Below, in pieces: positions 48,292 through 59,961 of a DNA stretch of 64,000 nt. The position numbers and the translations under genes are program-made. Position 1 is the stretch's first letter, and each line of letters starts with the position of its first letter. The stretch is from Nicotiana tabacum (Eukaryota > Streptophyta > Magnoliopsida > Solanales > Solanaceae). The stretch spans positions 60,880,419-60,944,418 of the forward strand of contig NC_134095.1 in the NCBI RefSeq assembly GCF_000715075.1. The letters run 5' to 3'. The notes beneath the pieces are model-generated. The model had not been told where the DNA came from. It made no database searches and saw only the letters and a list, made by a program, of their open reading frames with translations.

Positions 48292-51046
48292 TGGGGTCTT
48301 GGAATATAGGAACTTTGACTGGAAAATCTGTAGAGTTAGCAAAGATTCTCAAGAAAAGAAAGATTAATATAGCTTGTATACAAGAGACTAGGTGGGCAGG
48401 AGATAAGGCACGAGATGTGGGCATTTTCAAACTTTGGTATTCTGGGAGTCTGGGGGGCAGGAACAGGGTAGGTCTTGGTTGATAAGGACCTCCGTGAACT
48501 AGTGGTAGAGGTTAAGGGGGTGAATTACAAGCTAATGACTATTAAGCTAGTTGTTGGAGGTTCTACTTGGGACATAATCAGTGCGTATACACTCCATGTA
48601 GGCTTGGATGAGATGGTGTATGGTATCCCATATACCGAGAAGCTTTTCATAGGAGAAGATTTCAACTGCCACATTGGAGCGACGTATGTTAGGTATGATG
48701 ATGTGCATGGTGGCTTTGGTTTTGGAGATAAAAACGGAGGAGGAACGTCTCTGCTGGACTTTGCTAGAGCATTTGATTTAGTGATAGCAAACTCGAGTTT
48801 CCCGAAGAAGAGGGAGCACTTGGTCACCTTTCGGAGTTCAGTGACCGAGACTCAGATTGATTATTTACTTTGTAGGAAGTCTGATAGAGGTCTTTGCACG
48901 GATTTCAAGGTCATCCCAAGTGAGAACCTCTCGACCCTTCATAGGCTTCTGGTCATGGACTTTGAGAACACGAGGATGCAGGCAATATATAGCCAATATA
49001 GGATCAATTGGGAAGCCTTGATAGAAGCTAAAGTGCAGGAGTTGAGGGTCAAGTTGGTGACTATGGGGCTTGGAGGAGTAGTGGGGATGCAAGTGCTATG
49101 TCGACCACGACTGCGCAGTGCATTAAGGAAGCCGCGATAGAGGTATTGAGGGTCTCAAAGGGTTACTCTAGTGGTCATAAGAAAATAGCGTATTTGAAGC
49201 TAGTGGAAAGTGTAAACGAGGAGGAGAAGTGGGCGAATAAGGAGCATTATAAGTTGGCTAAGAAAGAGGCAAAGCTAGTAGTTACGGCGGCCAAGATTGC
49301 AACTTTTAGTCATTTCTATGAGGAACTAGAGGGCTGAGGTGGGGATAAGTGGTTGTTCAGGTTAGCCAAGGCGTGAGAAAGGAAGGCGCGTGACTTGGAC
49401 CAAGTAAAGTGCATCAAGGACAAAAAGGTAGAGTTTTATTGGATGAGGTACTTATCACTTGGAGATGGCATACCTACTTCCATAGTCTCTTGAACGAGGA
49501 GGGGGGACAAGAGCATTGTATCGGGTGATTCGGAACTCTCTGGGAGTCATTGTGACTTTGAGTATTGTAGGCAGAATAGAGTTGATGAAGTTGAGGGGGT
49601 TATGCGTAAGATGAGCAGGGACAAAGCGATCGGGCCGGATGAAATCCCGGTGGAGTTTTGGAAGAGTGCAGGCAAGGGCAAGCTTGGAGTGGCTCACTAG
49701 GTTATTTAATGTCATTTTCCGAAAGAAGAAGATGCCCGAAGAGTGGAGGTGGAGAACGATGGTTCTTGTATACAAGAACAAGGGTGATAACAAAAAATGC
49801 AATAACTACCGGGGTATTAAGCTGCTTAGCCATACTATGAAAGTCTGGGAGAGAGTGGTAGAGCTAAGGGTAAGGAAGAGTATGTCTATTTTCGAAAAAC
49901 AGTTTGGGTTTATGCCGAGGAATTCGAAACTAGAAGCCACCACCTTGTTAGGAGATTGATGGAGCAGTTTAGGGAGAGAAAGAAGGACTTCTATATGGTG
50001 TTTATCGACTTAGAAAAGATGTACGATAAAGTTTTGACGAAAGTTTTGTGGAGATATTTGGAGTCTAAAGGTGTACTTGTTGCCTATGTGAGGTTTATTA
50101 AAGAAATGTATGATGGAGTAAAGACCCGAGTAAGGACGGTGGGTGGGGACTCAGACCATTTTTTGATTATGATGGGGTTGCATCAGGCATCGACACTCAA
50201 CCATTTTTTATTTGCTCCGGCGATAGACGTACTGACGCGCCACATCCAAGGGGAAGTGCTGTGGTACATACTATTTGCAGATGATATTGTATTGGTTAAC
50301 GAGACGCGAGATGGTTTCAACGCAATTAGAGGTATGGAGGTAGACCTTGGACTATTAAGGTTTCAAATTGAGCAGGACCAAGACATAATACCTGGAGTAT
50401 AATTTCAGTAGCGAGACTCAATGAGGGGAAGGGGAGGTGAGGCTGGATTCGCAGGTCATCCCTAGGAGAGGAAGTTTTAAGTACCTTGGGTCTATTATTT
50501 AGGAGAATAGGGAAATTGATGAAGATGTCACACAACATATTCGGACGGGTTGGATTAAATGAAGACTCGCTTCCGGTGTTTTATGTGACAAGAAGGTGCC
50601 ACTGAAACTTAAGGGTAAGTTCTACAAAATGATGGTCAGACCAATGATGTTGTATGGGGCTGAGAGTTGGCCAGTCAAGATTGCTCATGTCCTGAAGATG
50701 AAGGTAGCAAAGATGAAGATGTTGAGATGGATGTGCGGGCACACCAGGTTAGATAGGATCTGAAATGAGGTTATTTGTGACAAGGTGGGTGTGACCCCTA
50801 TTGAGGACAAGATGAGGGAAGTGCGGCTTAGGTGGTTTGGTCATGTGAGGAGGAGGAGCACAGACGCCCCCATGAGAAGGTGTGGAAGGTTGACATTGTA
50901 GGGCCTACGGAAAGGTAGAGGTAGGCCAAAGAAGAGGTAAGGAGAGGTGATTAGGCAAGACATGGCGCAACTTCAGCTGACCGAGAATATGACCCTTGAT
51001 AGGAAGGTATGGAGGTCGAGGATTAGGGTATTAGAGTAGGTAGTCT
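48292..51046 (+). pseudogene. LINE (RTE) endonuclease-reverse transcriptase
   Basis: The apurinic-type endonuclease starts MGSWNIGTLTGKSVELAK and has IACIQETRW (catalytic Glu) near 48376-48400. The second frame contains FIGEDFNCHIG (near 48650) and TETQIDYLLCR. RT motifs follow: RDKAIGPDEIPVEFWK (near 49620), [28 protein letters not shown] (50000) and [10 protein letters not shown] (FADD at 50274-50285). After 50400 the C-terminal part reads [29 protein letters not shown] and [10 protein letters not shown], as in plant RTE proteins. At least four frameshifts and several stops split it. Confidence 0.85.
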
Positions 51047-51481
51047 AGAGTGTTCATAACAGTAGTATTGGCACGCAGTCTCGTTTTCTATTGGTAGTAG
51101 GTTTTTATGACTAACCGTTATTTTCTTTCATTGTTGATCACCTTATTATCTTGTTGTTTTTATTATGCTTTTATATGGCTTTTTGGTACTTTTCCTTCTT
51201 GTCTATATTTTCATTAATGTGGTGCTTGTGCTTTCCTGAGCCAAGGGTCTATTGGAAACAACCTCTCTATCCTCATAAGGTAGGGGTAAGGTCTGCGTAT
51301 ACACTATCTTTCCCAGATCCCACAGTGTCGGATAATACTGAGTATGTTATTATTGTTGTTGTTGTTGTTTAATGAGACATTTTAGCACATGGCAGAAGAG
51401 TATACTAACAAAAATATGCGACTGAGCAAAATGTAATCCAATTATTTACAAAATTCACAAATCATCTAACCAAATGCTGAG

Positions 51482-52009
51482 TTACAACTGGTTCCTTTTA
51501 GGTGTCTTAACCATCCCTAATTCTAACCCGTTCCTTTCAATGTGATCTCTACTTAGAGCTTTTGTGAAGATATCAGCTATTTCCTTATTAGTAACATAAA
51601 ATTCCACAATGATCAAACCCTTTTCATAGTTGTCCCTCAAAAGGTGATGCCTAACATCTATGTGCTTAGTTCTTTTATGGTGAACCGGGTTCTTGCTCTT
51701 ACTAATTGCACTAGTGTTATCACAAAATATGGGGATACAACTTACATCAATTCCAAAGTTCATTAATTGCTGTTTGATCCATAACAATTGAGCACAACAT
51801 GAGACAACATCCACATACTCAACTTCAACAGTAGACAAGGCCACATAATTTTGCTTTTTGGTGGCCCAAGACACAAGACATGAGCCAAGAAAGTGTGCCA
51901 TACCTGCGGTGCTCTTTCTATCCACAAAAAACTGCATAGTCAATATCAACATATCCCACTAAGTTGAAATTACTACCTTTTGGATACCATAGACTGAGGT
52001 CAGTGGTGC
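51482..52009 (-). pseudogene. SIRE-type Copia RNase H, pol C-terminus
   Basis: The minus-strand frame 51952-51482 reads DRKSTAGMAHFLGSCLVSW, YVALSTVEVEYVDVVSC, CAQLLWIKQQLMNFG, FCDNTSAISKSKNPV and RTKHIDVRHHLLRDN, then IADIFTKALSRD, ending at the pol stop. Upstream, 52009-51953 gives GTTDLSLWYPKG, which joins the LRYLK encoded at 54941-54960 once the 2.9-kb insertion is removed. Confidence 0.85.
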
Positions 52010-52014
52010 CTTTT

Positions 52015-54935
52015 TGTCACGACCCGGAATTCACTGTCGAGACCATGATGGCGCCTAACATTTTGCTTGCTAGGCAAGCCAATGTTAGAACAGTTTATCC
52101 AGTTTTAACAGTTTTAATTAAATAATGAGAAAGAACTGGATTAACTGAAATAATCCAGAAGCTAAAACAACCAAACGTCTGATATAACCCTAGACCTAGT
52201 GTCACAAGTGCATAGATACTAGAATAGTACAAACAAGGGTTTGAAATAACATAAAGTTGCCTGAAAAGAAGGTACACAACTAAATAAAAAGGTAAGGGGA
52301 CTCTAGGAGCTGCGGGCGCTGAGCAGCTGTACCTCAAGTCTCCGCAAGCTGTCCAATCCGAGCTCGCTGCTGACCACCGATGTGACCGACTCTAAAATCT
52401 GCACAAGAAGTGCAGAGTGTAGTATGAGTACAACTGACCCCATGTACTCTGTAAGTGCCGAGCCTAACCTCGACGAAGTAGTGACGAGGCTAAGGTAGGT
52501 CACCTACACTACAACCTGTACGCAGTATATAATAAAGACAGAAAAGGAAATATGGAACGAGATAATAAAGTCAACTGAAAATAATAGCTACAGCCTCAAG
52601 AAATAAGCCGGTGGCTGTTAGAATTACCAATCCTTAGATTTTTAAGTGAGAATACCAAAAAACAACACAACTTAAGGAAATAGAAACACATAGGTAGTTG
52701 CGGCGCGCAGCCCGATCCCACCGTACGTCACACAATCCTCCCTTATTTCACCGTAACAACATCAGCAATAATATATAATATATAAATGTTGCGGCAAGCA
52801 ACCCAATCCCACCATATATCAATATCAGTATCATAATTCACCATTATTTCACCGTATCAATCCACCTTTATTCCACCTATTGCGGCGTGCAACCCGATCC
52901 CATTATATCAGTACAAATTCACCCTTATTTCACCATATTAATCCACCCTTATTTCACCTGTTGTGGCTTGCAACCCGATCTTACCATATCAGAACCAAAT
53001 ACTCAATGTGCATAGCCAAATCAATAATTCATATCACAAGAGCCCTTACGATCAATGAATACCAAGCTGAACCAAAAAGGGAACCTTGTACAACATGGGA
53101 ATTCACATAAGTAATACACAACAAGTCAAGTCCAGCAAAATGATAATTAAAAGGTGCAAGTAAGTCAGTTAAGGCAACTATCAGTGAATCATGAAAATAT
53201 GAAAGTATCTAACACTATTAACAGAAGAAAACACTGATAAACAGGTAGTAAATAAGCATGGAAGGCATTTAGAGCATATAACATTCAAGACAGGGAATGA
53301 GATAATTAAGGAAAAGCGGAAAATCAGGGAAAACAAGTAATTCGGCGGCGTATAAGCACTCGTCGCCTCGTATATACGCTGCAACACATAAAATTAACAT
53401 AGCACATAGTCTGAGGGTTCCTAATTCTCTTAATTCAAGGTTAAACTCAACACTTACCTCACTCCGTAGTCAATTCAGAGCTCTACCGAGGCCTTTCCCC
53501 AAGAATCCGATTCCAAACTAGTCATATCTAGCCACAATTGACTTAATAATATCAAATATTGCTAAAGAAATCATTTACAATGCATAAATTTAGGATTTCC
53601 AAACTTTCCTCCAAAAAGTCAAAAATGGACCCCGGGCCCACTAGGTCAAAACCCGAGGTTCAGACCAAAATCCATTTACTCATTCACCCCCGAGCCCGAT
53701 TATGTAATTAGTTTCGAGATTCGACCTCAATTTGAGGTCTAAATTCCAATTTTACAAAAACCCCTAATTCTTCCTAAATCCCTAGTTTTCTACCATGGAA
53801 GAACAAAGATTAGGGCTAAGAATTAATGGGTGATGTTAGGAATGGAAGAAAATAACTTAAAGTGTACAAACCTATGAATTGATGTTGAAGTTTTTCTTCA
53901 AAATCGCTCCTAGGCCGAGCTCTAATGGAAGGGTTATGAAAAATGGGAGAAATTCCGTTTTTGAAATAATTTAAGGTCTCGGCGTCAGGCTTTCTTCGTA
54001 TTCGTGAAGGGCCTTCCGCGTTCACGAGTCCTTCTTTGCGTTCATGAAGGCTGCTCCCCCTGGCCTTCGCATTCGCGTAGAAGAACGATGATCCCCCTTC
54101 CTAGGTCCATAAGCTACGCGTTCGCGAAGGGTAAGGCCCCAATTGCTCTGCTTTCACAACCCAGCCATCGCGTTCACGATGAATAAAATCCACCCAGCCT
54201 AGATCACTCTTCGCATTCGCGTGAGTCCCTTCGCGAACGCGAAGAAGGGAACACCAGAAACCAACAGAAGTGGAAAACTAGCAATTTTTCTAAGTTTAAA
54301 CCATCCGTAGCCTATTCGAAAGTCCAAAAACCTCATACGAACTCGTTCGCAGGATCAAAACATCAAAATAATGTCTAGAACTACGAATCAGACACCAAAT
54401 CAAATGAAATTTTCAAGAAAACTTTAAAACTTCTATTTTAACAACCGAACGTCCGAATCACGTCAAACCAACTCCGTTTCTTACAAAATTTGACGGACAA
54501 GCCATAAATATAGTAATGGACCTTTACCGGGCTCCAGAACCAAAATACAGACCCAGTATCAACAAAATAAAAAGTCGGTCAATTCTTAAAAATCATTAAA
54601 CCTTTAAACTTTTTATTTTTGACAAAAATCAATAACTCGAGCTAGGGACCTCCGAATTAGATTCCGAGCATACTCACAGGTCTCAAATCATGATACGGAT
54701 CCACCGAGACCGTCAAAATATGGATCTGGGTCTGTTTGCTCAAAATGTTGATTGAAGTCAACTCAAATGGATTTTAAGGCAACAATTCTTATTTTTATTA
54801 GTTTTTAACCTAAAAGCCTTTCAAAAAAACGCCCAGACTACACCCGGAAATTGAGGAAGGCATAAATAAGATATTGGAGGCTTTAAAACACAGAATTAGG
54901 TTCTAAAACTCTAGATGACCTATCGGGTCATCACA
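52015..54935 (-). mobile_element. Solo LTR-like unit, 2921 bp (TGTGATGACC type)
   Basis: Plus-strand ends TGTCACGACCCGG and CGGGTCATCACA, flanked by a perfect CTTTT duplication (52010-52014, 54936-54940). TG/CA ends plus a 5-bp duplication and no coding region point to a solo LTR, although the termini also form a 12-bp imperfect inverted repeat (TGTSAYGACCCG). The element-strand start TGTGATGACC matches the LTR beginning at 62084, which sets the orientation. A block of CGTTCGCGAAGG-like words lies at 53990-54245. Confidence 0.85.
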
Positions 54936-54940
54936 CTTTT

Positions 54941-55911
54941 AGGTATCTCAAGGTCCTCTTGATAGCAGTCAAGTGAGACTCCTTTAGATTTGCTTGAAAT
55001 TTAGTACAAAGACCTACACTAAAAACAATATCAGGTCTACTGGCAGTGAGATATAACAAAGAGCCAATCATTCCGCTATAAGAGTGTCTATTTCTTTGGA
55101 ACTTCCATTTTAAACCTTTTGAGCAACTTTTTCACATACTTCTGCTGATGGATCATAGTTTTATTTGAATTTTATTTAATCTGTAAGCCTAAAAAAAATT
55201 AAGTTCACCGATCATACTCATTTCAAATTCACTCCCCATTAGTTTAGCAAATTCTTTAATTAAGCTATCTGTAGTTGCTCCAAAGATTATATCATCAATA
55301 TATATCTGAACTACCAAGAGATCTTTACCTTTTTCTTTTAATAACAAAGTATTGTCAATTTTACCTCTCTTGTAGCATGCTCAAGAAAGAATTAAACAAT
55401 CTTTCATACCATGCTCTTGGAGCCTACCTGAGCCCATAAAGTGCCTTATCAAGCAGAAAGTTACTTGACAAACACTTCTTCCTTTAGATAGCCATTGAGG
55501 AAGACACTCTTGACATCCATATGATAGAGAGTGAATTCTGTGTAAGCAACAAAGGCTATAAGAAGTATAATTGCTTCCAATATTGCAACTGGAGCAAAAG
55601 TATCATCATAGTCTATGCCCTCTTCTTGACTATATCCCTGAGTCACCAATCTTGCTTTATTTCTTGTAATTGTTCCATCTTTATCAAGTTTATTTCTTAA
55701 GACCTATTTTGTGCCAATTACTAATCTGTCCTTGGGTCTTGGTATCGGATGCCAAACTTGGCTTCTCTTAAATTGATTGAGTTCATCTTGCATTGCATTC
55801 ACCCAACCTGCATCCTACAAAGGCTCAGTAATATTTTTAGGTTCAATAAGAGATAAAAAAGTATCAAAAGCAAAATGATTCTTCAAAGAAGATCTGGTTT
55901 TGATTCCAGAG
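54941..55911 (-). pseudogene. SIRE-type Copia reverse transcriptase, decayed
   Basis: The minus-strand frame near 55800-55650 gives AGWVNAMQDELNQFKRSQVW. The frame 55649-55461 gives [20 protein letters not shown] and [20 protein letters not shown], the first palm motifs. The catalytic motif is seen as YIDD at 55291-55302. Then KKLLKRF and, at the far end, LRYLK next to the insertion. Several stops and shifts. Confidence 0.85.
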
Positions 55912-55916
55912 GTTGG

Positions 55917-58900
55917 TGTAAGCACGTGATTTTTGCCCTATATGAGAATTACTCCCAAAAAATTCAAAAATAAAATAATTTTTCTTGGTGTGCAATTTTG
56001 TGATATTTTGAATAATTATTTGTATTTGTCTGTGCATGTTTATTTGTTAAAATTATTAAAAATACAAAAATATGTCGCATTTTGCATGTAAGATTTAATT
56101 CTACAATTGTTAGTAATTAAATTTGTTTTACAAAAAATAAAAATTACGAAAAAATAGGCATCGTTAGCATTTTTAGCATTTAATGTCCAAATATACAATT
56201 TTATGCTTAATTATTACTTAATTCTGCGTTAATTGTTATTGGGAGTTAATTTGCGCTTTTATAACTTAATTTAGTTCTTAATAATAGTTTAAGTGTTTTT
56301 ATAATTTATTTTTAGAAAAATAAAAGAAGAAAAGAGAGCAAAAAATAAAGAAAGTCGGAATTGGGCCTCTTCTTCAAATTCAAGCCACAGGCCCAAAAAA
56401 TGGCCCAACCTTCCCTATGACCCAGTCCATTCTGAACTGGGTCGACCCGGTCCATAACCCAACATCCTATTGTCTTACATTTTACAAAAAACAAAACAAA
56501 AAAGAAGAAGAAGAAGACCCTAAAACTAAGAGATCCGCCCCCCTCTTTCTTTCTTCTTCTTCCTCAAAGCTTTAAGCAAGCAACCATGGCAGCTACCCTT
56601 TCCCCCTCTGCCTCACCTTCGCACACACACACAACCCCTCGTCGGACCACCCAAATCGACCCCCGTCCGCCATTAAAACCAAACGACCACCTTCAAACTT
56701 CGACATCCATGGTTGTCCCCCCTCTTTGTTTCTTCGTTGTCTTCTTCACCACGTCCAGTCATGGACGACCTCAAACAGCCCCAAGCAGTCATGAACGAGC
56801 AGCCATGACTCCCAGCAGCTACACCATCTTCGTCGCGTCCAAACAACCATCGTCGCAGCTGTTTCTGCGTCATCCATGTCGCTGCTGCTGCGTCCTTTTC
56901 TCTTCGCCATTGCTGCTGTTTTTTGTCCTCCATTGCTGCTGTTTTTGTCCTCCATTGCTGCTGCTTTTTGTCCTCCATTGTTTCTGCGTTTCCACTGCTC
57001 CATCGACGACTAACAACTCGTCGATCTTCACCAAACATGCTTGCCGCTGCTGCTGTTTTTTGCCTTCATCTTCTCCATCGAAAATCTCCAGCTGCTTCCT
57101 CATCGTCCAAACACTCCACTGCTGCTACTGTTTCTTCTCCTCCGAGCTGCTGTTCCTCCGCCATGGTTGTCACTGCTACTGCTTCAACTTTCTTCTTCTG
57201 CTGCTCGCGTTTCATGGACAGCTGCGGGCTGCTTCATCTTCTCTTCGTCTTCGTCGTCATTTGTTCGAGCTTTGGTCGAGGCTCGGACAGATTTGTTTAC
57301 AATCGAAGTTCGTCGTTGATTCATCTCCGGTTAGTTGTTTTTGAGTTTTATTTTGTCCATATTTCGTTTTTATATTTCTCGAAGTTAAAATCGTTAAATA
57401 TTTGATTCTTGTTTTGTTCGTTGTTCATCGTTGAAATAATTTTCTAGTTTGTTCATGTGTTTTGTTGATTTTAATTTTCAGATTCAAATGGTAAATTAAT
57501 TAATTTGTTTTTCATGTTTATTTCATGTTTGTTTTATTGTTTAGGTAAGATTTTGTTAGTTTGATGTTTGTTAGATTCAAATTGAAATTTAATTGATTAT
57601 TTCTTCAATTTGTTTCATGTTGTTATATATTTTCCAGAAATTATTAATGTTGTTTGAGTCTTTTAATCCGTCATGTTTGTTGTTTTAAAAAATGGATTCA
57701 TTCATGTTCATACTTTGATCTTGAATCCGAAATTTGTATAGTTTGATTTCTTATTTATCATTTATGATTATTTCTTGAATTTGTCTCATAATCTTGTTTA
57801 AGTTTAATATAGGAATTGCTGGTTGTAATGTTGTTAGAGTTGATTTTAAGTTCAATATTATTGAATTTAGAAATCTAAATATACTTGTTTGATTGTTGTT
57901 GTTGTTGAATCCGAAAATAGGTTTGTTGTTGCTAAAAATATTGTTCAATCAAATTTTAGTTGTTCTTTGTTGTGCAATTTGTGTTCATGTGATTTGTTGT
58001 TGAAATGTTGAAGAAATCATGTTCATGAAATTTGTTGTTTGAACATTGTTAGAAATTAATCATATTGTCTATATTTTGGTTAAGTTTGATTAATTGTTTG
58101 TTATAGCTGATGGGGTAGTTTGGTAATTTGTAGTACGTTCAGGGGTAAAATGGTAATTGCAATAAGGTCGGAGGGGTAGTTTGGTTATTGAACATTTTGT
58201 AATTCTTTATGTTAAGCATGGGGGACAAAATGAAATGGGGTGGGTTGTGATATAATTGTTTAATATAAAGGGGGACAAGACAAAATTTAGTGGGGAGAAT
58301 CTTGTATTTGTTTATGTTAGGCATGGGGGACAAAATATAATGGGGGTGGTGTGATATGTTTATTTAATGTAATGGGGATGAGTGGGAAGATAATGGGTTT
58401 GGTAGAGAAAAAGTATTGATTTTAATTGATTGAAAGATTTATGAGATGGGTTATATATAGGAAGTCTTGTAACAAGATTAGGGAGAAAAATACACAGAAA
58501 GATAAACACACATAAGAGAAAAAAACGAGAGAGAGAAACAAATCTGAGAATAAGAGAGAGAAAAGGGCTGAACATTTAAGAGAGAAAAAATTCCGAAAAA
58601 TATTTAAACCTTCAAATAATAAAAAAAAAACAAAAAATCTTCTGCTTTCTTTCATTGTTTGAAATCAGCATTAATTGTTGTTGTTTCATAAAAGTTGGAA
58701 ACATTTGTTTTGGGATTACTACTCCACCGGTCTGTTACTGGGTTGTTACTGTTGCTGGGCTGTTGTTGTGTTGTACTGTTATTACTGCTGCTGATTCTCA
58801 TCTTCATTTTCTTTTGCTTCCAATATCAGGTACACAACTGAAAAGCTGGTTATTGTAATCCGAATATGAAGCATGAATACGAAAAATGAAGAGTTGAAAT

Positions 58901-59914
58901 TCTGAATTAGCTTTAATTATATTCTGATTTTTTATTTGTATGTACAAATTATTTAGCTTGCAAAAAATCAGAATCATGTAGCTATTTAATACATATAGTG
59001 GAACATTCGACGATAGCTTAACAGTTGAACTATTTGCATATATTGCCTAAATAAATAAATGGTGTAGTAACTTCGTCGAGTCAAAAATCAAACGAATAGG
59101 CCATCTAGTAGGAACTTGGTAGAAATATTGTTTAGATTAAATATTATTGGTTAATTTCAGCATGTAAATAAATTAAGACATTTTTATTTTATTTTATTTT
59201 GTAGAGACAGATTTAATAGAAAATAATGTAGGCATTTTAGGATTGTCCTTTTAAAAATAAATGAGATGAGCCTCGCCCAATAAAATGCACCAATTGCGGG
59301 GCCCTCACAAATGTATGTATTAATTATTTAGAACATCGGGTTTGGCTGTCTAGTGAAATTTTACGGCCTTTCCCAAAACAACAATACGCTAGTCGCTCTA
59401 GGCGCGTCTTTAACAAATTATTTTCTTAAATATGGGTATGCATTTATGTAACCCAAATCCAAATCTCAACAGAGTTGAAATATGCCGATAACCACGGGTA
59501 CATTGATGTGACGTGGTTCGAGATATATTTTCACGATGTTGCAATTCTCTATAAAAATAATAATAACAATAAAAGCGGTTAAAAGTTAAAATTGCACTAT
59601 AGTTTTTGAACATGTATTAAAATCAGATATTTTAGCCATTACAATAGTTTAAGCGACCGTGCTAGAACCACGGGATTCGGGGGTTCCTAACACCTTCCCT
59701 CGGGTCAACAGAATTCCTTACTTAGAATTTCTGGTTCGCAGACTTCATTTGGAAAGTCGAATATTTTCCTCGATTCGGGATTAAATTGGTGACTTGGGAC
59801 ACCCTAAATATCCCAAGTGGCGACTCTGAAATAAATAAATAATCCCGTTTCGATTGTCCTTTAATTGGAAAAACTTCTTGCACCCTCGCGGGGGCGGAAA
59901 AAGGAGGTGTGACA
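55917..59914 (+). mobile_element. Solo LTR, 3998 bp (TGTAAGCACGTG type)
   Basis: Begins TGTAAGCACGTGATTTTTGC and ends CGGAAAAAGGAGGTGTGACA, flanked by a perfect GTTGG duplication (55912-55916, 59915-59919). No PBS, PPT or second LTR. TATATATAG near 58451-58459 with a purine-rich downstream leader looks like the U3/R promoter. Near the 3' end are CACGGGATTCGGGGGTTCCT and AGTGGCGACTCTG, phrases typical of very long plant gypsy LTRs. It holds a 252-codon low-complexity frame (56586-57344) and a small minisatellite (about 56900-56985). It splits the SIRE-type pol between integrase and RT. Confidence 0.9.
58451..58459 (+). promoter_or_regulatory. Putative LTR core promoter
   Basis: TATATATAG followed after about 30 bp by a purine-rich leader rich in GAGAGA, which would be the start of R. 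Confidence 0.4.
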
Positions 59915-59961
59915 GTTGGATCAGTGATTATGTTCCCAATGAGATGAGAACTTTGATACTT

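Larger units (their letters stand above)
45224..51366 (+). mobile_element. RTE-type LINE, 5'-complete, split by a solo LTR
   Basis: A perfect 16-bp duplication GTTTAATGAGACATTT flanks it (45208-45223 and 51367-51382). Order: 5' UTR (45224-45795), an inserted LTR (45796-48202), remaining leader, endonuclease, reverse transcriptase, C-terminal region, 3' UTR (GGGGTAAGGTCTGCGTATAC) and a tail of TTATTATTG(TTG)n instead of poly-A. This tail and the F-A-D-D motif fit the RTE clade. It lies in the SIRE-type Copia between RNase H and the extra ORF. Without the LTR it is about 3.7 kb. Confidence 0.9.

Noticed and set aside
56673..57038. 121-codon minus-strand frame rich in Gln, Arg and Trp
   Set aside because: Reverse of the CTGCTG/TCCTCC minisatellite; low complexity.
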